Of a stretch of 64,000 bases of DNA, positions 39,659 through 49,253 are shown in pieces. The stretch covers positions 3,166-67,165 of the forward strand of contig JAUJNJ010000012.1 in the NCBI GenBank assembly GCA_030448225.1, given 5' to 3'. Below the pieces are notes generated by a model. It was not told the origin of the DNA. It ran no database searches and worked only from the letters and a program-made list of their open reading frames with translations. Position numbers and translations under genes: made by a program. The stretch is from Phycisphaerae bacterium (GTDB lineage: Bacteria > Planctomycetota > Phycisphaerae > Tepidisphaerales > Tepidisphaeraceae). The first letter of the stretch is position 1. The number at the start of each line of letters is the position of its first letter.

Positions 39659-39931
39659 CTAGGCGCCGGTCTTGCGGCCGCTGTGTCCGCGGAACGTGCG
39701 GGTCGGGGAGAACTCGCCGAGCTTGTGCCCGACCATGTCCTCCTGCGCGAACACCTTCAGGAACTTGTTCCCGTTGTGGACCTCGAACGTGTGGCCCACG
39801 AACTCCGGGATGATCGTGCAGGCCCGCGCCCACGTGCGGATCGGCTGCTTCGCCCGGTTCTCGTTGAGCGTCGACACCTTGCGGTACAGCTTCTCGTTGA
39901 CGAACGGGCCCTTCTTTGCGCTTCTGCTCAT
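39659..39931 (-). CDS. rpsS: 30S ribosomal protein S19
   Basis: 90 residues: [66 protein letters not shown]. Intact; 10 bases after a heptad element. Confidence 0.96.
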   Translation of the reverse strand: MSRSAKKGPFVNEKLYRKVSTLNENRAKQPIRTWARACTIIPEFVGHTFEVHNGNKFLKVFAQEDMVGHKLGEFSPTRTFRGHSGRKTGA

Positions 39932-39940
39932 GGGTGAACC

Positions 39941-40024
39941 AGTTGCTTGTTGCTAGTTGCTAGTCGCTAGTCGGTGTCAGCAGCCTTGCTCTTCCTAGCA
40001 ACTGGCAACTGACAACTAGCAACT
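39941..40024. repeat. Heptad inverted element 15 (unit GTTGCTA), rplB-rpsS spacer
   Basis: Left arm 39941-39972, right arm 39994-40024. Begins 6 bases after the rplB stop and ends 10 bases before the rpsS start. Confidence 0.92.
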
Positions 40025-40029
40025 ATTTC

Positions 40030-40896
40030 CTACACGTTCACGTTCTGCGGCCGCACCTGGTGCTTGCCGAACTTGCGGCGGCGGAGGATCAGCTTCTCGC
40101 TGTGCTTCTTCTTGCTCCGCGTGATCCCGCCCTTGGACGGCACGCCGGTCTTGCTGACCGGGTGGCGGCCGCCGTTGGAGCGACCCTCGCCACCGCCCAG
40201 CGGGTGGTCGATCGGGTTCATCGCCTTGGCGCGGGTGTGCGGGCGGACGCCGCGGTGGCGGTTGCGGCCGGCCTTGCCGAGGCTGACGTTGATCCAGTCG
40301 AGGTTGCCGAGCTGGCCGATCGTCGCACGGCAGGTGCTGCGGACGCGGCGCATCTCGCCGGACGGCAGGATGATGACGGCGTAGTCACCTTCCTTGGCGC
40401 CGAGGCGGGCGACGCCGCCGGCCGAGCGGACGAGCTTGCCGCCCTGCCCGGGGTTCATCTCGATGTTATGCACCTCGAGGCCCGACGGCACGTTCGCCAG
40501 CGGCAGGCAGTTGCCCAAATCCGGCGCGGCGGCCGGGCCGTTGTGGATCTGCTGGCCGACCTTCAGGCCGTTGGGGGCCAGGATGTAGCGCTTGTCGCCG
40601 TCCTCGTAGCGGACGAGCGCGATGAAGCACGAGCGGTTCGGGTCGTACTCGATCGCCTCGACGGTGGCGGGGACGCCGTCCTTCGTGCGCTTGAAGTCGA
40701 TGATCCGGTACAGCTTCTTGTTGCCGCCGCCGCGGTGCTTGGCGGTGATCACGCCGTGGTGGTTGCGGCCGTGCGCGCGACGTTTGCCGACCGTCAGCGA
40801 CTTCTCCGGCTCGAACTTCGTCAGGACCTTCTTGTAGTCCACGACGCTCCCGGCGCGGCGGCCGGCGGAAGTCGGGTTGTAAAACTTGATGGGCAT
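40030..40896 (-). CDS. rplB: 50S ribosomal protein L2
   Basis: 288 residues: KKLYRIIDFKRTKDGVPATVEAIEYDPNRSCFIALV and the conserved C-terminal RAKAMNPIDHPLGGGEGRSNGGRHPVSKTG with the active-site-proximal histidine. Intact. L2 is required for subunit association. Confidence 0.97.
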   Translation of the reverse strand: MPIKFYNPTSAGRRAGSVVDYKKVLTKFEPEKSLTVGKRRAHGRNHHGVITAKHRGGGNKKLYRIIDFKRTKDGVPATVEAIEYDPNRSCFIALVRYEDGDKRYILAPNGLKVGQQIHNGPAAAPDLGNCLPLANVPSGLEVHNIEMNPGQGGKLVRSAGGVARLGAKEGDYAVIILPSGEMRRVRSTCRATIGQLGNLDWINVSLGKAGRNRHRGVRPHTRAKAMNPIDHPLGGGEGRSNGGRHPVSKTGVPSKGGITRSKKKHSEKLILRRRKFGKHQVRPQNVNV

Positions 40897-40903
40897 AGTG
40901 CAC

Positions 40904-40989
40904 CAGTTGCTAGTTGTCGGTTGCTAATTGCTAGTAGGGCCGGTCGCGTTGCTCTCTCACTGGCAACTAGCAACCGACAACTAGCAACT
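40904..40989. repeat. Heptad inverted element 16 (unit GTTGCTA), rplW-rplB spacer
   Basis: Left arm 40904-40935, right arm 40959-40989. Ends 7 bases before the rplB ATG. Confidence 0.92.
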
Positions 40990-40993
40990 GCCC

Positions 40994-41272
40994 TCAGAAC
41001 AGTTCGATCCGCGAGTTCTCGTCGAGCACGACGATCGCCCGCTTCCAGTCGCTCGTCTTGGCCATCTTGAACCGGCTGCGGCGGGGCTTGCCCTTGCGGT
41101 TCATCGTGCGGACGTCCACGACCTTCACGGCGTAGACCTTCTCGATCGCCTGCTTGATCTGCTGCTTGTTGGCGTCCGGCGCCACCTGGAACGCGTAGGC
41201 GTTGCGCGTGGTCTGCTGGTGCGTGCTCTTCTCGGTGACCAGCGGCTTGATGATGACGTTCGTGATATCCAT
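40994..41272 (-). CDS. rplW: 50S ribosomal protein L23
   Basis: 92 residues: IIKPLVTEKSTHQQTTRNAYAFQVAPDANKQQIKQAIE and DVRTMNRKGKPRR. Intact. Sits at the tunnel exit where SRP and trigger factor dock. Confidence 0.95.
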   Translation of the reverse strand: MDITNVIIKPLVTEKSTHQQTTRNAYAFQVAPDANKQQIKQAIEKVYAVKVVDVRTMNRKGKPRRSRFKMAKTSDWKRAIVVLDENSRIELF

Positions 41273-41331
41273 GACTTCATCCTTCCGACGTAACCCGCGG
41301 GACCGCCGCGGGGCTCGATCTTCGTCGCGAG

Positions 41332-41939
41332 TTACGCGAGGAGCTTGGCGACGCCGTCCTTCGTCATCAGGAGCGTCCGGTTCTTCAGGATGTCCCAGGC
41401 GTTGAGCTGGTCGACCGTCGTCAGCGTTGTGCGGTCGATGTTGCGCGCCGAGCGTTCGATCTGCTCGTCGCGGCCGCTCAGGGCGAACAGCACGCTGCGG
41501 TCGATGCCGAGCGCCTTGAACATCGTCGCGACGTGCTTGGTCTTGGCCGCCTCGAGCGTGATCTGGTCGACGACCTTCACGTCGTTCGACTGGATCTTGG
41601 CGAGGATCGCGCTGTTGCGGGCGAGGCGGCGGGCCTTCTTCGGCATCGCCTGGCGCCAGTCCTTGGGCGTCTTCTGCTTGGCGTGGCCGCCGCCCTTCTT
41701 GATCGGGTTGCGGATGCCGCCGGTGCGGGCGTTGCCGGTGCCCTTCTGGCGGAACATCTTGCGGGTCGAAGACCGCCGCGGCCGCGGCCTTTGGCGGTGC
41801 CCTGCCGCTGGTTGGCGTGGTACATGACCAGCGCCTGCTTCAGGAGGTTGGTCCGCACCTCGCCGCCGAGCTTCTGCTCGTCGATCTGAAGGGTGTCGAC
41901 CTGCTGACCGGCCTGATTGTAAACGGGGACGTCAATCAT
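41332..41939 (-). CDS. rplD: 50S ribosomal protein L4 (one frame break)
   Basis: MIDVPVYNQAGQQVDTLQI and TNLLKQALVMYHANQRQGTAK, then after a break near 41775 MFRQKGTGNARTGGIRNPIKKGGG and a C-terminal VDQLNAWDILKNRTLLMTKD. About 202 residues. In E. coli L4 represses the S10 operon, so the structured leader upstream is of interest. Confidence 0.93.
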
Positions 41940-41952
41940 GGTCGTCTCTTCC

Positions 41953-42164
41953 TCAACCGCGCTCGTTGGAGCCAGCGGGACTGTCCTTAGACATCATCTT
42001 CTTGACGAGCGGCCAGCCGAATACAATCGCGAGCGTCACGATCACGACGCCCCACGCGAGCGGGTCGCCGCTCTTGAGGGCGTTCCAGCGACGCTCCCAC
42101 TTCGACTGATACCCGACTTGCTCCGTCGCCACGCGAGCAGCGAAATCAACAGGTCGTGATTCAT
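41953..42164 (-). CDS. Small membrane protein inside the S10 operon (frame-broken)
   Basis: A very strong ribosome-binding site (AGGAGG, complement of 42171-42176) stands 6 bases before the ATG at 42164. The first frame reads MNHDLLISLLA; after one indel the other continues VATEQVGYQSKWERRWNALKSGD, one hydrophobic helix (LAWGVVIVTLAIVFGWPLV) and KKMMSKDSPAGSNERG, with the TGA 13 bases before the rplD start. About 70 residues, one transmembrane helix with a basic flank. No match to known ribosomal cluster genes is recognised. Confidence 0.6.
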
Positions 42165-42197
42165 CGCGTCCCTCCTAAACCGATCCCCGGCACACGC

Positions 42198-42856
42198 TCA
42201 GGCCTCGGCCGCGGCGCGGGCCGTGACGGCCTTGCGGACGAACAGGAGCCCGCCGTTCGGACCCGGCAAGCGCGCCCTTGATCAGCAACAGGTTGTTCTC
42301 GCGGTCGACCTTCACGAGCGGGTGGTTCCGCGTGGTCACGCGGTCGACGCCCATGTGGCCGGCCATGCGGACGCCCTTCTTCGGCTTGCCGCTGTTACCG
42401 CGGTTGGTCGCTCGCGAGGCGAGCGAGCCGGGCGAGCGGTGCTATGCGCTCGGTGCCGTGCGAGGCGGGCTGGCCGCCGAAGTGGTGCCGCTTCATGACG
42501 CCGGCGAAGCCCTTGCCCTTGCTCGTGCCGATCACGTCGACGAACTGCACGCCGTCGAAGGTCTCGACGTTCACCACGTCGCCGAGCTTGCGGTCGGTGG
42601 CGTCGTTCAGCTTGATCTCGCGGAAGTGGCGCTTCGGGCCGGCGCCGGCCTTGGCGGCGTGGGCGAGCGGAAGGTGCTGAGCTTCGCCCGCACGTCGCCG
42701 AAGCCGAGTTGGACGGCGTTGTAGCCGTCGGTCTCGACCGTCTTCACCTGGGTGACGGCGCAGGTCCGGCCTGCACGACGGTCACGGGCACGACCGTGCC
42801 TTTCTCGTCGTACACGCGGGTCATTCCGATTTTCTTGCCGAGCAGTGCGGGGTCAT
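42198..42856 (-). CDS. rplC: 50S ribosomal protein L3 (several frame breaks)
   Basis: Blocks: [65 protein letters not shown] (the glycine-rich loop reaching the peptidyl transferase centre) and [22 protein letters not shown]. Frames change near 42765, 42670, 42410 and 42255. At the 5' end, one C missing from a run of four (42848-42851) breaks ATG-ACC-CCC-GCA, which restores the usual [13 protein letters not shown] start. About 218 residues. Confidence 0.92.
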
Positions 42857-43048
42857 CAATTCACCGGACCAGGGCGGGAGCCACGCGGCCGATGCTGGGG
42901 CGGCGTCAACTCCGACTCTTGAGTCCGCTCCTGGGCGTCTTCCCGCGGGAAGACGGCTCGAAACGATGCGACACTTCCGCACGCGTGACCCGCTGGGCGA
43001 CAGTTCGCCCGCCGGGCAAAGGGTTCTTGGATGAACCCCACGGCCAAT
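42857..43048 (-). promoter_or_regulatory. Structured leader between rpsJ and rplC
   Basis: A 190-base spacer with three perfect hairpins: GGGTTC/GAACCC (43021-43038), GGGCG/CGCCC (42995-43010) and an 18-bp palindrome GTCTTCCC-GC-GGGAAGAC (42937-42954). No gene is seen on either strand. It directly follows a terminator. Confidence 0.55.
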
Positions 43049-43073
43049 GAAAATGCCCCTTAAAGCAGGGGCA
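43049..43073 (-). terminator. Terminator-like hairpin immediately after rpsJ
   Basis: On the minus strand a perfect 7-bp stem (TGCCCCT with AGGGGCA), 6-base loop and a following TTTTC, 17 bases after the rpsJ stop. Because the rest of the S10 operon follows, it could act as an attenuator. Confidence 0.75.
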
Positions 43074-43090
43074 CGTGGTAGTACGAAAAC

Positions 43091-43399
43091 TTAGGCCTTG
43101 ATCTTAACGAACACGCCGGCCGGGACGACGAGGCGGTTCAAGGCTTCGATCGTGCGCGCGGTGGGCTCGAAGATGTCGATGACGCGCTTGTGCGTCCGCA
43201 TCTCGAACTGCTCGCGGGACTTCTTGTCGATGTGCGGGCTACGGAGCACCGTATAGCGCTCGATGCGGGTCGGGATCAGGATCGGGCCGCAGACCCGCGC
43301 GTTGGTGCGCTTGGCGTGCTCGACGATCTCTTTGGCCGACGCGTCCAGGGCCCGGTGATCGTAGGCTTCCATCCGAATTCGAATCCGATCGCCCGTCAT
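43091..43399 (-). CDS. rpsJ: 30S ribosomal protein S10 / NusE
   Basis: 102 residues: [62 protein letters not shown], standard S10. Intact. Also an antitermination factor in other bacteria. First gene of the cluster, about 115 bases below the promoter. Confidence 0.96.
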   Translation of the reverse strand: MTGDRIRIRMEAYDHRALDASAKEIVEHAKRTNARVCGPILIPTRIERYTVLRSPHIDKKSREQFEMRTHKRVIDIFEPTARTIEALNRLVVPAGVFVKIKA

Positions 43400-43512
43400 A
43401 GCTTATAAACTTTGCAGCCGTGTGCGTTCGTGGTCGGTTTCCTCCTGCCGCCAACGAACAACACCGCGTCCCCCGGGTGGACCCCTTGCCATTCGTGTCA
43501 AGGGAACGCGAA

Positions 43513-43541
43513 AATTTAGCGACTGTTCTCTTTCGTGTCAA
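43513..43541 (-). promoter_or_regulatory. Promoter of the S10 ribosomal cluster
   Basis: On the minus strand TTGACA (43541-43536), a 17-bp spacer and TAAATT (43518-43513). A second TTGACA at 43501-43496 has no partner. The leader to the rpsJ ATG is about 105 bases and carries an AGGAGG 42 bases before the start that does not serve it. Confidence 0.85.
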
Positions 43542-44857
43542 GGCCGCGGAGCAGAAAAATTCCTGAGACGCACGTGCGGCAAACCGGTTGTACGTCCGGC
43601 CGCGCGCGAGTCCCCCGCTGTTCGCGCGGTGTGCCGAAATGACGCCGACGTCGCGCGCGATCACTCGCAGCTCGCAGGAGCGTCATGATCGCGTAGGCGG
43701 TCCCGTAAGGCTTGTGATAGTCCCACATTGCGTAGTCCCACCACGAGCCGTCCGGTTCCTGATACGGCAGGATGACGTCCGACAGCTTTTGCCGTAAGCC
43801 GCCTTACCGTCGGGTCCCATCTTCTCCAGCAGGCGCGCGGCGTAGTAGTGCCCGAAGTAGTAATAGTACGCGGCCGTCGCGTACCACGACTCGTGCGGGT
43901 ACGGGCGCTTGCGGCCCATCTGGATGAAGTTGTGCTCTTCGAAGAAGGCATCGAGCCCTTCGCGGACCTTCGCTTCGTCCATCTTCGACGCCGACCAGAG
44001 CCACAGGGCGTAGTGGCCCGACTGCGTCCGCCCGATGCTCCCGCGACGGCGGTTCGCCGGGTGGCGCGGGCTGTACTTGTGGTCCTGGCTGTAGAGGAAC
44101 GCGCCATCCGGCAGGCGCATCTCGGCGAGTCGGCGGAGGGCGATGTCGATCATCTTCTGCGGGACGTCAGCCCCGCCTCGCGCGCCTCCCACAGCGCGAC
44201 GAGGCCGCCGCCGTGCCGAAGCTCGTCGGCCCCATCGCCGGCTTCTGGGTGCCGGCGTCGAAGTCGTAGTAGTTCCACCCGCCGATGAACGTCTCGTAGC
44301 GGATGGAGCCGGTCGAGGTGCCAGGCGGCCGCCTTCTTCACGGCCGGGTCCGGCTTGAGGCGGTGTTCGATCGCGAGGCACTGGAGGCCGTATTTGTGGG
44401 CCCACGTTGTAGAGGAGCGGGCCGTCGTCGCCGGGCCTCGCCGCGCTTGACGAGGTAAGCCCGCGCGCGCGCGCCTTCTCGCCCCGCCTCGCGCCATCAC
44501 GGCCAGCGCGGTCGTGGCGACGCGGAAGGCGTCGTGGAGCCGGGCACCATCGAGTAGACCTCGGTGCCCCGCGTCTCGGTGCCGGTCCCCAGGAGCCGTC
44601 CTTGCTCTGGCTCTTGACGAGGAAGGCGACGCCCTTTTCGATCGCCTTTTTCACCGCCGCCGGGCCGGCGAGCTTCGCATCGGCCGACTTCGCCGCATCC
44701 GTCGGCTTCGGTGAATCGGTGGGCTTCGGCGCGTCGGCGGGCTTCGGCGATTCGGCCGGGCGAGCGGGCCTTTCGGGCATGGGCCGGCCGGCCCGGCAGC
44801 GTTGCCGAGCCGCCGACGACTGCGATCAACAGTAAGACGAGCGGAGAGCAATCTCAT
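43516..44857 (-). CDS. Prenyltransferase/squalene-cyclase-repeat secreted protein (frame-broken)
   Basis: A signal peptide (MRLLSARL then LLIAVVGGSATLPG in the shifted frame) is followed by a Pro/Lys/Ala linker and repeats of the alpha/alpha-toroid type: AIEKGVAFLVKSQSKDGSWG, IDIALRRLAEMRLPDGAFLYSQDHKYSPRHPANRRRG, SGHYALWLWSASKMDEAKV and YATAAYYYYFGHYYAARLLEKMGPDGKAAYGK. Toroids of this kind are common in planctomycetes and need not be terpene cyclases; no DxDD motif is seen. The true 3' end is uncertain (an earlier end near 43660 is likely, since the S10 promoter begins at 43541). Its ATG overlaps the stop of the upstream gene (ATGA). Confidence 0.65.
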
Positions 44858-46452
44858 TTCTTCCCCTGGGCCAGAACTTCGTCGCCGTCGGTGAGGCCGC
44901 CGCGGATCTCGACCATCGTGCCGTCGGTGCGGCCGGTGACGACCGCCACCTCCGACTCCTGGCCGTCCTTCCCCTTGGACCCAGACCTTGCCGTTGGAAA
45001 TCGCCGACCGGGCCAGCAGGACGTCCTTCAGGTCGACGTCCTCGATCAGGACCGTCGCCTTCATGCCCGGCTGGATCCGCGGGTCGACCTGCGGTCGACT
45101 GATTGACGCTCGAAGCCGATCCCGGGCGTCGCCTTGGCGGCCGAGGGCGCCGCCGCAGGTGCCATCGTAGGCGAGTTCGGGGAAGGCGACGGGGATCACC
45201 TTCGCCTTCGTCCCGGGCGTCACCCACGCCGACTGCGCCTCGGGCACCGTGAGCTCCACGTCGAGCTTGCCGGGCGTGTAGAGCGTCATGTAAACGGTGC
45301 CGCTGGTGAGGCGTTCGCCGACGCGGAGCGTCTTCGGGTCGCCGCCCTGCCAGCCCGTCCGTCCCCTGCCCGTAGAACACGACGCCGTCGGCGGGCGCCT
45401 TGAACGAGAAGTTCGCCAAGTCCTTGTTGAGGTCCGCCAGCTTCCGCTCGGCCTGCGGCGTGCGCGAGGCGTGGCGGCCGTGACAGCCCCCTTGCGGAGC
45501 ACCGCCGCCTGCGACTGGGCGGGCGCAGCTCTCCAGCTTCTGCCGGACGCCCTCGACCGAGTCGAGGACCTCCTGCTTGGCGATCGGAAACGCGTGCTGC
45601 TTGACCTTCTCGGCGCGCTCCTGCGACATGCCGAGCGTCACCTTCGCCACCTCCAGCGAGCGGATCGCGCGCTTCACGACGATGTCGGCCGTGTCGCTGG
45701 TGAGCTCCTCGGACTTGTACATCTTGCGGAGCTGCTCGAGTTCGTCCTCCTGGTCGTCGGCGTTGGCCTTGGCCATCTTCTACCTGGAGCTCGACGCTCT
45801 TGAGCATCTGCGGGCCGTCGACCTCGTTCCACCACTTCAGGCCCGCCTCGGCGTTGGTCAGCTCCGCCTGCTGGAGGCGCAGCGCGCGGGCGTCGCCGGC
45901 GGTGCCGAGGCGAGGTCGGACTGCGCCTTGTCGAGGTTCGCCTTCGCCGACGCCAGCTCCGACTCGGCGGCGGTGACGTCGTTCCTGATCTGCGCGGCGT
46001 CGAGCTCGAGCAGCACGTCGCCCTTGCGCGCACGACGCGCGGTGCGCGCGGCGGCGTTGATCGTGAGCGGACCGGTGTGGGCGACGAGGCGCGGGCGCAC
46101 CTGGAAGCTGCCGCGGCTGGATCGAGAACGACGTGCCCTCGGCCTGCACGCGGAGGTCGAGCGCCGCCCCCTTCTTCACGACGTGCGTCGCCGCCGCCGC
46201 GGCGCGGGGCTGCGTCGCCGCGGCCGACGGCTGCGTGGCCGGCGCGGGCTGCGTCGTCGCGGGCGCCGCCTGCGTGGTGGCGGCGGCGGTCGGGGCGGCG
46301 GGCTGGCCGCCCGGCGAAACACGGCCGTGGCGGCCGGCGTTGCGGCAGCCGTCGGCTCCGCCCGCGCGCGACGCCGGCCGAGATCAACGATGCGACGGCC
46401 GCCCACAACACCACCCGGCGGGCGGACGACGCCCGTGCGAACCCATTACCAT
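44854..46452 (-). CDS. HlyD/MFP-type efflux adaptor-like protein (many frame breaks)
   Basis: A signal peptide (RRVVLWAAVASLISAGVARA), an Ala/Pro/Thr-rich linker, a beta-barrel-hairpin part (TGPLTINAAARTARRARKGDVLLELDAAQIRNDV), a coiled coil and, after the second lipoyl half, KAPADGVVFYGQ, GERLTSGTVYMTLY, LDVELTVPEAQSAWVTPGTKAKVIP and QPGMKATVLIEDVDLKDVLLARSAI. Together about 530 residues. Such adaptors link an inner-membrane pump to the outside; no pump gene is seen. The last codon overlaps the start of the next gene. At least seven indels. Confidence 0.65.
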
Positions 46453-46849
46453 GTGCTCTCCTTGTTCCGCCCACCCCAGGCGGCCGGGGGATTCTACCAA
46501 GCGTCGGGGGCAAGGAAGGGATTTCATCCGCAAACGGTTGGGGCGGATCATGCGGTGCGATGGGGAATCGCAGCAAATTCATGCCGAGGGTGAAGGGTGG
46601 AGGCGAGGGAATTGATGAGACTTGTTGATCCGCAGGTGCTTGCCCCGTGCGCGGCAGGGATTCGTAGTCGAGGGCGAAGCCCGAGGCCACCGACGAGCGA
46701 TCTGGTGCACGGTTGCAGCACATTCCGCCCTGCGGGCGGTCGCTAAAAGGGGCTTCCAGGTCGGGAATCGTGTGCGGAGATGACAGCTGCGGGGGGGGAA
46801 GACGGCACGTTTAATCGACGACACGTTTCAGGAATCAAGATCTCGTCGG
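46453..46849. other. Intergenic region between HlyD-like gene and fusA terminator
   Basis: No coding frame stands out. It probably holds the promoter of the HlyD-like gene, but no good -35/-10 pair was found. Confidence 0.35.
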
Positions 46850-46886
46850 AAAAGCGAAGGGCACGGGGATGACCCGTGCCCTTCGC
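46850..46886 (-). terminator. Strong rho-independent terminator of fusA
   Basis: On the minus strand a 14-bp perfect stem (GCGAAGGGCACGGG with its complement), a 5-base loop and a TTTT tail. Confidence 0.9.
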
Positions 46887-49075
46887 GGTTGAAGTCTTCG
46901 TTCGATCTCCGGCGGGTCGCCCAGCGCCGACCTCCTCGAGGATCGCGTTCTTCACGTTCGTCGGGACCGGGGCGTACTTCAGCGGCTCCATCACCGACGA
47001 GCGCGCCCGGTGCTCATCGACCGCAGTTCGGTCGTGTAACCGAACATCTCGCTCAGCGGCACCTCGGCCTCGACGACGCGCGTGTTGCGCGCTGCTCGCT
47101 GTTGAGGATCAGGCCGCGGCGGCGGTTGAGGTCACCGGTGACGTTGCCGACGAAGTCCTCCGGCGTCGTCACGACCACGCGCATCACCGGCTCGAGCAGC
47201 GTCAGGCCCGCCTTCTGGCAGCCCTCCTTGAACGCGATCTGGCCGGCGAGTTCGAACGCGATTTGGCTCGAGTCGACCTGGTGGTAGCTGCCGTCGGTCA
47301 GCGTGACCTTGCAGTTGATCAGCGGGTAGTTCGCCAGCACGCCGGTCTTGGCCGCCATGCGGACGCCGTACTCGACCGACGGGATGAACTCCTTGGGGAT
47401 CGAGCCGCCGAAGATCTTGTTCTCGAACGCGAACTTGTCGTCGGCGTTCCAAGCGACCTCTTCAGGTCCTCCGGCGGGAGCGGCTTGCCGGTGGCCGCGT
47501 CCATGCCGTCGAACGGCTCGATCGAGATCGTGCAGTCGCCGAACTGGCCGCGGCCGCCCGACTGCTTCACGTGCTTGCCGCGGATGCCGACGGCCGCTTG
47601 GTGATCGTCTCCTTGTACGCGACCTTCGGCTTGCCGACGATCACGTCGACCTTCATGTCGCGCGTCAGCTTCGTGCGCAGGATGTCCAGGTGGAGCTCGC
47701 CCATGCCCGCGATGATCGTCTGGCCCGTCTCGTCGTCGTAGTTCGCGTGGAACGTCGGGTCCTCGCGGCGGAGCGTCGTCAGCGCCTCGCCGAGCTTCTG
47801 CTTGTCGGCGGCCGTCTTGGGCTCGATCGACATGCTGATGACCGGCTCGGGGAACATGGGCTTCTCGAGCAGGATCGGGTTGTCCTGGTCGCAGAGCGTG
47901 TCGCCCGTCAGCGCCTCCTTCACGCCGATGCACGCGACGATGTCGCCGGCCTCGGCGACGTCGACCGGGTTGCGGTCGTTCGCGTGCATCTGGAACATGC
48001 GCGACACGTTCTCGCGCTTGTTGCGGCTGCTGTTGAGCACGCGGCTGCCCTTCTCGAGCTTGCCGCTGTAGACGCGGACGTACGTCAGGTCGCCGTGCTG
48101 GTCGCTGACGATCTTGAACGCCAGGCCGCAGAACGGCTCGGCGGGATCCGGGTGGCGCTCGATCGTCTTGTCCGGGTCCTTCAGGTCGTGGCCGATGATG
48201 GGGGGCATGTCCATCGGGCTCGGCAGGTAGTCGATGACGCCGTCGAGCAGGCGCTGCACGCCGACGTACTTCAGGGCCGAGCCGCAGAAGACCGGGTGGC
48301 ACTGGAAGTTGATCGTGCCCTTGCGGAGCGCGCCGCGGATTTCCTGCTCGCTCAGTTCCTCGCCGTTGAGGAACTTCTCGGTGAGCGTGTCGTCGAGTTC
48401 GGCCGCCTTCTCGACGAGGACGGCGCGCCACTTATCGAAGCGCTCGCGCTCCTCCTCGGGGATCGGCTTCTCGATCTGGGTCTTGCCGCGGTCCTTCTCG
48501 TCCTTGAGGTTGTAGTAGATCGCCACGCCGCGGATCAGGTCCATCATGCCCTGGAACGTGTTGCTCTGGCCGATCGGGATCTGCACGGCCACCGCCGGGG
48601 CGCCGAGGCGCTCGATGATGCTGTTGAAGCTGAAGTCGAAGTCGGCGCCGAGCTTGTCCATCTTGTTGATGAAGCAGACGCGCGGGACCTTGTACTTCGT
48701 CGCCTGGCGCCAGACGGTCTCGGACTGCGCCTCGACGCCCTCCTTGCCGTCGAACACGGCGACCGCGCCGTCGAGCACGCGGAGCGACCGCTCCACCTCT
48801 ACCGTGAAGTCGACGTGCCCGGGCGTGTCGATCAGGTTGATCGTGTAGTTCTCGCCGTTGCGGACCCACGGGCAGGTCGTGGCGGCCGACTGGATCGTGA
48901 TGCCGCGCTCCTGCTCGTCCTGCAGGAAGTCCATCTTGGCGGTGCCCTCGTGGACCTCGCCCATCTTGTGGATCTTGCCGGTGTAGAACAGGACGCGCTC
49001 CGAGACGGTCGTCTTGCCCGCGTCGATGTGGGCGGCGATGCCGATGTTGCGAATCTTGGTCAGGTCGCGTGCCAT
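46887..49075 (-). CDS. fusA: Elongation factor G (3' end frame-broken)
   Basis: EF-G drives translocation by GTP hydrolysis. Intact from [23 protein letters not shown] (G1) through DTPGH (G3), NKMDK (G4), to domain III and the start of domain IV ([10 protein letters not shown]). The rest lies in other frames: [38 protein letters not shown] then [13 protein letters not shown] and [16 protein letters not shown]. Frames change near 47595, 47455, 47090 and 47010. The stop codon itself is not visible in any frame before the terminator; its position is approximate. About 700 residues as usual. The tuf, rpsL and rpsG genes of the str operon are absent. Confidence 0.93.
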
Positions 49076-49127
49076 ATGAAACTGTCCCTTTCGACGTGCC
49101 GCCCGGCCGTGGAAACGCCGGGAAACA

Positions 49128-49253
49128 CAAAACCCGCGGAAGCCTTTCCGCGGCAATCGTCAATCCAATCCTGAGGAGGCGACTGCCGGCTCCGGGATCA
49201 GGTCCCGGATCGGCCCCTGCGGGTTCTCTGAAGACCGCCGGGTCGACCGGCGG
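49128..49253 (-). promoter_or_regulatory. Structured fusA leader with terminator-like hairpin
   Basis: On the minus strand, from 5' to 3': hairpin CCGCCGG/CCGGCGG (49253-49235), hairpin TCCGGGA/TCCCGGA (49209-49191), and hairpin CCGCGGAA/TTCCGCGG (49153-49134) followed by GTTTTGTGTTT. The last one lies about 59 bases before the ATG and looks like an attenuator. Stems are perfect at 7, 7 and 8 bp. Confidence 0.55.
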
